Shown here: one piece after another, positions 59,482 through 64,000 of the stretch | Layout of the letters: each line of letters begins with the position of its first letter | Numbering within the stretch: position 1 is the first letter of the stretch | Assembly (NCBI RefSeq): GCF_000002425.4 | Contig: NC_037260.1 | Location: 8,665,089-8,729,088, forward strand | DNA length: 64,000 nucleotides | From: Physcomitrium patens | Taxonomy: Eukaryota; Streptophyta; Bryopsida; Funariales; Funariaceae | Direction: 5' to 3' | Translations under genes and position numbers: made by a program | Notes under the pieces: model-generated | Seen by the model: the letters and a program-made list of their open reading frames with translations, nothing else | Database searches by the model: none | What the model was told of the DNA's origin: nothing

Positions 59482-59660
59482 TTCATCTTGATTTTGATGG
59501 ATGTCGTCGATGAAAAGCCTCCACTGACTTTACTCCATTTATAAGATTCTTTATTGGTTCCTATGTGCATTCACTAATATCATATCCGTGCCAATGGACA
59601 AGATATTCTAATTTATTTTGGCACCGCCTTAAATCTAAGACTTCTTCTACTTGAAACTCT
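59482..59660 (-). pseudogene. Chromodomain at the integrase C-terminus
   Basis: Reads LEYLVHWHGYDISE, then a stop codon where the conserved Trp of the TWEP block belongs, then EPIKNLINGVKSVEAFHRRH. This is the classical chromodomain ending of plant chromovirus integrases, which directs insertion to marked chromatin. TAG in place of TGG is a single G-to-A change. Confidence 0.85.
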
Positions 59661-59980
59661 TCATTATTATTCACTTCTATAGGAGGAAGTGGAGCTTGTC
59701 ATCTTCTTGGTATGTCCACTGTCTTATATGGTTCAAGAAGAGATACGTGGAATACTGAATGGATTTTCATTGACTCCGATAGATGTAAACGATATGCAAC
59801 TGGATTGATTTGTGCAGAAATAGAAAATGGTCCCAACCTTCGATAGTTCAACTTGTCACAAGGATGAGTGGTCTTGATATTACGACAAAGTAGCTATACC
59901 TTATCACCCAAGAAGAATGGTGGTTGTTCCTTTCGATAGACATCTGCATTGACCTTTTATTGTTCTTGAGCCTCTTTTAA

Positions 59981-60931
59981 CTACGCCTTCATCGTTGCAT
60001 GTAGCTCTGATAAATGAATCGCCAAATCTTTCGCAGCAGGATTATCAACTTTTAAAAAGTCAAAAGTATCAAGTCGTAGATGATAACCATAATTAGCAAA
60101 GAAAGGTGTTTGTTTTGTAGAAGAATGTACCGTGTTATTGTAAGCAAACTCTGCCAATGACAAAAGAGTTGTCCAATCATCTTGTTAGTAGTTAATGGTA
60201 CATCTTAAATATTGCTCCAAAACTTGATTAACATGCTCCGTTTGTCCATCAATTTGAGGATGGAATGTTGAAGTTAGTTTTATATCTACTTTTAGAATCT
60301 TGAAAAGAGTCCACCAAAATCTTGATACAAATTGAGTTCCACTATCTGATATAATATCCTTGGGTAATCCATGATAGCGATAGATATTGTCAAGAAAGAG
60401 CTTAACTGTTTCTTCACCTTTGATAGATTTTGTACATGGTACAAAATATACCATCTTGGTAAAATGATCTACTATCACAAATATAGAATCATAAGAACCT
60501 GAGATTGGTAGATCCATGATGAAGTCTATAGAAACAGAAGACCATGGTTGTTCTGGAATGGGTAATGGCTGAAGAAGTCCAAAAGATCGATGACGAAGAA
60601 TTTTTGATCTTGAGCAAATATCACATGATTGTACAAAATCTTTGACTGCCTTCCACATTTGAGGCCACCAAAAATCCCTAGATATCAGCTCCAAAGTCTT
60701 ATTATATCCAAAATATCCTACTGCTGAAAAGTCATGACGAGCTTGAAGAATACGTAAACGTGCTTCTCTTTCTGGAACATATAGGCATCCTTCGAAATAG
60801 AGTAGGTTGTTCTTGAATTCAAATTTAGAAGGATCATGAGATTTAAAAGAATTATTCTTGATATCATGAACAAGAAGGTCTGAAGACATACTTAACTGGA
60901 CTTGCTTTAAAAAAGTTAAATCAACAATCAA
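59981..60931 (-). pseudogene. Integrase region of the chromovirus
   Basis: Zinc-binding domain: HDFSAVGYFGYNKT then CDICSRSK, with the second His of HHCC changed to Tyr. Catalytic core has Asp (SIDFIMDLP), Asp (ISDSGTQF) and Glu (QTEHVNQ) all present. A stop near 60180 divides it from the distal part (60163-59981), which continues [20 protein letters not shown], the usual end of the core. The segment before the zinc domain (KNLLYFEGCLYVPE) is the usual linker. Confidence 0.9.
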
Positions 60932-60939
60932 TGTTGATT

Positions 60940-61606
60940 TTATTGCTCGAAGATGAAATTACTCCGGCTTCAAGAAAACCGTTCTCTATTGCTCAAAAGC
61001 TACATCTCCTTCTTTTGGTGGAAGATAAGAACGTTTAGATAAGACATCAGACAAACCTTGTTGTTTTTCTGGCCGATAAGTGATGATGAACTTAAATCTT
61101 GATAAAGACATGCTCCAACGAGCTTGATGACGATTTAATACGTATGCTGACATAAAATATTTGAGGTTCTTGTGATCTGTATATATGGTGACTGGACTGG
61201 AAGCGCCTTCTAGATAATGATGCCATTTTTAAAAAGAATCCACAATTGCAAGAAGTTCTTTGTCATGGATCTCATAATTGATTTCTGCTGCTGAGAATTT
61301 TCTTGAATGAAAGGCTACTGGATGAAGTTTGTCATCTGTACCCATTTGTGACAAAACCACACCTAGAGCAAAGTGTGATGCATCTATTTCCATAAAGAAT
61401 GCTTTGGAAAAATCAACACGATACAAGATTGGTGCAAAAACAAACGTTGTCTTCAAAGATTCAAAAGCAACTTCCGCTTCTTGATTCCATTGAAGTTTGT
61501 CTTTACAAGTCAAATGTGTAAGTGGAACTACAACTCGAGAGAAGTCTTTGATGAAGATCCGATAGTAGTTGGCAAATTTCCAAAAAAATTGGACATCTCT
61601 TACCAT
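60940..61606 (-). pseudogene. RNase H region of the chromovirus
   Basis: FMEIDASHFALGVVLSQ, FHSRKFSAAEINYEIHDKEL and, after an in-frame stop near 61229, TDHKNLKYF and RPEKQQGLSD. These are the standard RNase H blocks of gypsy elements in order. Proximal codons (61606-61500) are the RT connection region (FANYYRIFIKDFS). Confidence 0.88.
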
Positions 61607-61818
61607 TTTTGGGATCTTCCAATCTATAATAGTTTAAATCTTAGGATCCATCATGAGTCCATCATTTGAAATGATGTAACCTAAGACATCGACTTAAGTA
61701 GTGTGGAATATACACTTTTCTATCTTGGCATAGAGTCTCGCATCTCTTAATTTTTGTAACACATGACGAACATGAAGTTCATGTTCTTCTGGATTCTTAG
61801 AATAGATCAAGATGTTGT

Positions 61819-62967
61819 CTAGATAACAGACCACAAAATCGTCCAAAACTCTCGAAAAACATCATTCATTAGATGTTGTAAAGCTGCTGGTGCATTTGTA
61901 AGTCCAAAATACATGACGTTATATTCAAAATGTCTATACCTAATTCGAAATGCAGTCTTCCATTCATCTCTTTCTTTGATGCATACTAGATTGTATGCTC
62001 TCCGAAGATCTATTTTTGTATAGATCTTAGCTTGATTCAGTTGATCAAAAAGTCCAGATATTAAAGGTAGTGGATACCTATTCTTGATGGTAATCTTATT
62101 GAGTCCTTGATAATCAACACACATCCGCAATGATCCATCTTTTTTCTTCACAAATAGAATTGGAGCTTCTGCTTGAGATTTTGAATGGCGTATGAAATTC
62201 TTGGCTAGATTTTCTTCAATATACTCTTTGAGTTCTGTCAACTCATTTTGTGATAAACTGTAGATTGGTCCGAATGGCGGTTGTGCTCCTTCTTGATGGT
62301 CAATTGAGCAATTATAGGGACGATGTTTCGGGAGTGTATCCGCATTCTTTTTTTCGAATATATCTTGAAATTCTTGATATTGGCTTGGAATGCCACTTGA
62401 AGTCTTTTCACCAGTAGAAATAGGTGTGGCATAAATAATATATGGTGATTCTTTCATAGCAGCATGTAAGAAAGCTTTTGCACCTATAAATACGAGTTTA
62501 ATTGAACTGGACTTATGACTCTCTATTTGATTAACTACACTGTTAGTTATACTTTTAGAGAAAGTAAGAGTTCGAGAAATCCAATCTATTTGAGGGTTGT
62601 ATTTTTCTAACCACGATAAACCTAAAATAACTAGATTAGAGGGAGATCTAATGATATTAAATACTACAAAACTATTATGACCATTGATTATTACTTCTAT
62701 AGGAAGGGTTTCATGAGTAATATCTCCAGAAGACAATGGACGACCATCTATGACTTCTACATGAACAGGTTTAGTTTTCTTTACTAAAGATATGCTATGT
62801 CTTTTAGTAAATTCTTCATCTAAAAAACACGCTGAGGCTCTTGAATCTAACAAGGCAGAGACTTTGTAATGTTTAGGTCCTAACATAACATTTAATGTAA
62901 AACAAAGAGAGGGCTCTGAGGAGAGAATAGGACCTTTACTAGATGTTGTACAAGGTTTTTGCCGCAT
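61819..62967 (-). pseudogene. Protease and reverse transcriptase region of the chromovirus
   Basis: Protease block at about residues 41-52 reads LLDSRASACFLD, with Arg in place of the Gly of the D-S/T-G triad. VILGLSWLEKYNPQIDW is the usual C-terminal protease block. RT begins with a LPKHRPYNCSI block, then FVKKKDGSLRMCVDYQGLN, YTKIDLRRAYNLV and FEYNVMYFGLTNAP. A one-base deletion near 61850 shifts the frame just before the catalytic loop, which in the shifted frame reads YLDN, so the second catalytic Asp is also lost. Confidence 0.92.
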
Positions 62968-63059
62968 GGTCCCTATTGTAGCTGGATAAACTTATTTTCT
63001 GACATATTGTCTTTTTTCACAGCCATACTCCTCATTTTGTAATTATGTCGTTTCTTTGG

Positions 63060-63101
63060 ATAATGTTGAGTAGTGTGCTTTGGTTCTCCACAATATAAAC
63101 A
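63060..63101 (-). pseudogene. Gag CCHC zinc-knuckle relic
   Basis: CLYCGEPKHTTQHY: CX2CX4HX4 spacing is intact but the last Cys is Tyr (TGT to TAT type). Followed by YPKKRHNYK-like basic residues. It sits between the gag N-terminus and the protease as expected. Confidence 0.8.
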
Positions 63102-63716
63102 TAATCCTTCTTGACGACGACGAGTCTTTTCATACTCAGTAAGAGGTTTGAAACGTATTGCATCAATTTACATATCCTTTACTTCGGAATGTATGTATTG
63201 AAGAGGTGTTGGTGTTGCCATTGAATTATAGTAACGTTGAGTTCCACTTGTATGGTTCTCAGATCGAAATTCAAAAAGGTGATTGTCGCACTTCACAGCA
63301 AAGTCAATTGCTTGACTCAATGTTTGAGGATCACGTAAGTTGAGCATTAATTTTTTTACCTCATATTGTAATCCGTAGAGAAATTGGCTAATAAGTGCAG
63401 TATCATCCCACTTGATATCAGTTGCAAGTTGTCAAAATTATGAAGCGTACAACGTTACTGATCGATTGCCTTATCGTAAAATATGGATCTTATTGGTTGT
63501 AACATGAATTGCATCATGTTTTCCATACATAGATCAAAACTCTACCAGAAAAGCCTTTAGATTATCCAATATTGGATCTCGTCATTCAAGAAAAGATGAA
63601 AACTACAATAATGCTGAACCTGAAAGAAGCGTACCAATAAATCTAACTTGCGATCTTGGAATTGGATAGCTTTGGGATTGAAGTTCAATCACAAGTTAAA
63701 CTTGATTGATAAATCT

Positions 63717-63980
63717 TCAAAACTTGGATCTGGTGCCATCAAACTTCTGAGGTAGGGTAATTCTTGATTCTCTAATATTTGAAGGACGTTCCACCATAGG
63801 AGAAAGGACATGGTTTGGTACAGATATTGAAGCAGCTCCAACCATTTCTATATCTTCACTTCCTGCCAATCTTGTTGCTCCTTGTGGTAGTAAATTGAGT
63901 TGATGCATCGCAAGTATTAACTCCCTCAAATGCTCTTGCATTTGCGCCATTGCATTCTTCATTTCAATAAGTTCTGCCAT
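63717..63980 (-). pseudogene. Gag N-terminal region of the chromovirus
   Basis: Starts with ATG at 63980 (MAELIEMKNAMAQMQEHLRE), a helical start as in many gag proteins, and runs 87 codons to a stop at 63717 with ITLPQKFDGTRSKF near the end, the usual entry to the gag capsid domain. The rest of gag down to 63100 is frameshifted. The same start, heavily decayed, is seen at about 3590 in the left relic. Confidence 0.8.
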
Positions 63981-64000
63981 GATAATACTTAGAAGAGAGA

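Larger units (their letters stand above)
58925..64000 (-). mobile_element. Chromovirus (Ty3/gypsy with chromodomain), incomplete in window, inactivated
   Basis: Interior of a minus-strand element: gag start at 63980, CCHC relic, protease, RT, RNase H, integrase and C-terminal chromodomain, then PPT and 3' LTR. Order and chromodomain define the chromovirus clade. The reading frame is broken by frameshifts and stops. It is much less decayed than its relatives at 1201-3590, 21.6-24.25 kb, 26.45-28.26 kb and 41.9-44.05 kb and serves as the key for reading them. Adjacent to a related-family LTR stub at 57705-58383, so it probably inserted into that older element. Confidence 0.92.

Overview
This is a land-plant nuclear window. 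The evidence is two intron-containing genes for alpha-type expansins, a multi-exon p24/GOLD secretory-pathway gene, and many plant Ty3/gypsy LTR retrotransposons, one with a primer-binding site matching plant tRNA-Asp and one with a chromodomain. The very AT-rich, C-depleted intergenic DNA, broken by small GC-richer islands around genes, would fit a moss or another non-seed plant. That narrower placement is inference only. There are no operons, CRISPR arrays or recognisable tRNA/rRNA genes.

Layout. 1-9000: AT-rich relics of a chromovirus-like Ty3/gypsy family, loose LTR pieces and a TTAGGATTT-type minisatellite. 9000-20930: a GC-richer segment of unknown nature split by a complete 9.87-kb minus-strand LTR retrotransposon (10503-20376) with 699-bp LTRs, a perfect 5-bp target duplication (CAATC), PBS, PPT, gag, protease, RT, RNase H and integrase, plus an extra ORF 3' of integrase. 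20930-28830: plus-strand gypsy relics around a GC-richer island (24.6-26.45 kb) with no identifiable gene. 29513-36382: two alpha-expansin genes, divergently transcribed, in 1094-bp inverted-repeat arms that look identical except for one base noticed at the edge, 4.68 kb apart. 38.5-39.85 kb: a four-exon p24/GOLD-domain gene. 40-57.7 kb: AT-rich DNA with decayed gypsy relics, a near-complete chromovirus LTR, a pair of about 0.45-kb direct repeats 10.5 kb apart, a hypothetical-gene relic at 51.8-52.2 kb and a TTTTAAC-like minisatellite. 57.7-64 kb: a minus-strand chromovirus that runs off the window and sits next to (probably inside) an older gypsy element of which an LTR remains.

Only three genes look functional: two wall-loosening expansins and one p24 cargo-receptor/coat-adaptor subunit. 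The rest is a graded series of retroelement decay. In the youngest copies, premature stops and lost catalytic residues look like C-to-T (or G-to-A) changes. In the oldest, little C or G remains. This fits cytosine methylation and deamination of silenced repeats.

The points most worth a second look are the inverted expansin pair, whose homology stops 16 bp before the start codon so that the two copies have unrelated upstream DNA, and the accessory ORF of the 9.87-kb element, with a putative plant-transposon-protein-like N-terminus and a long coiled coil.
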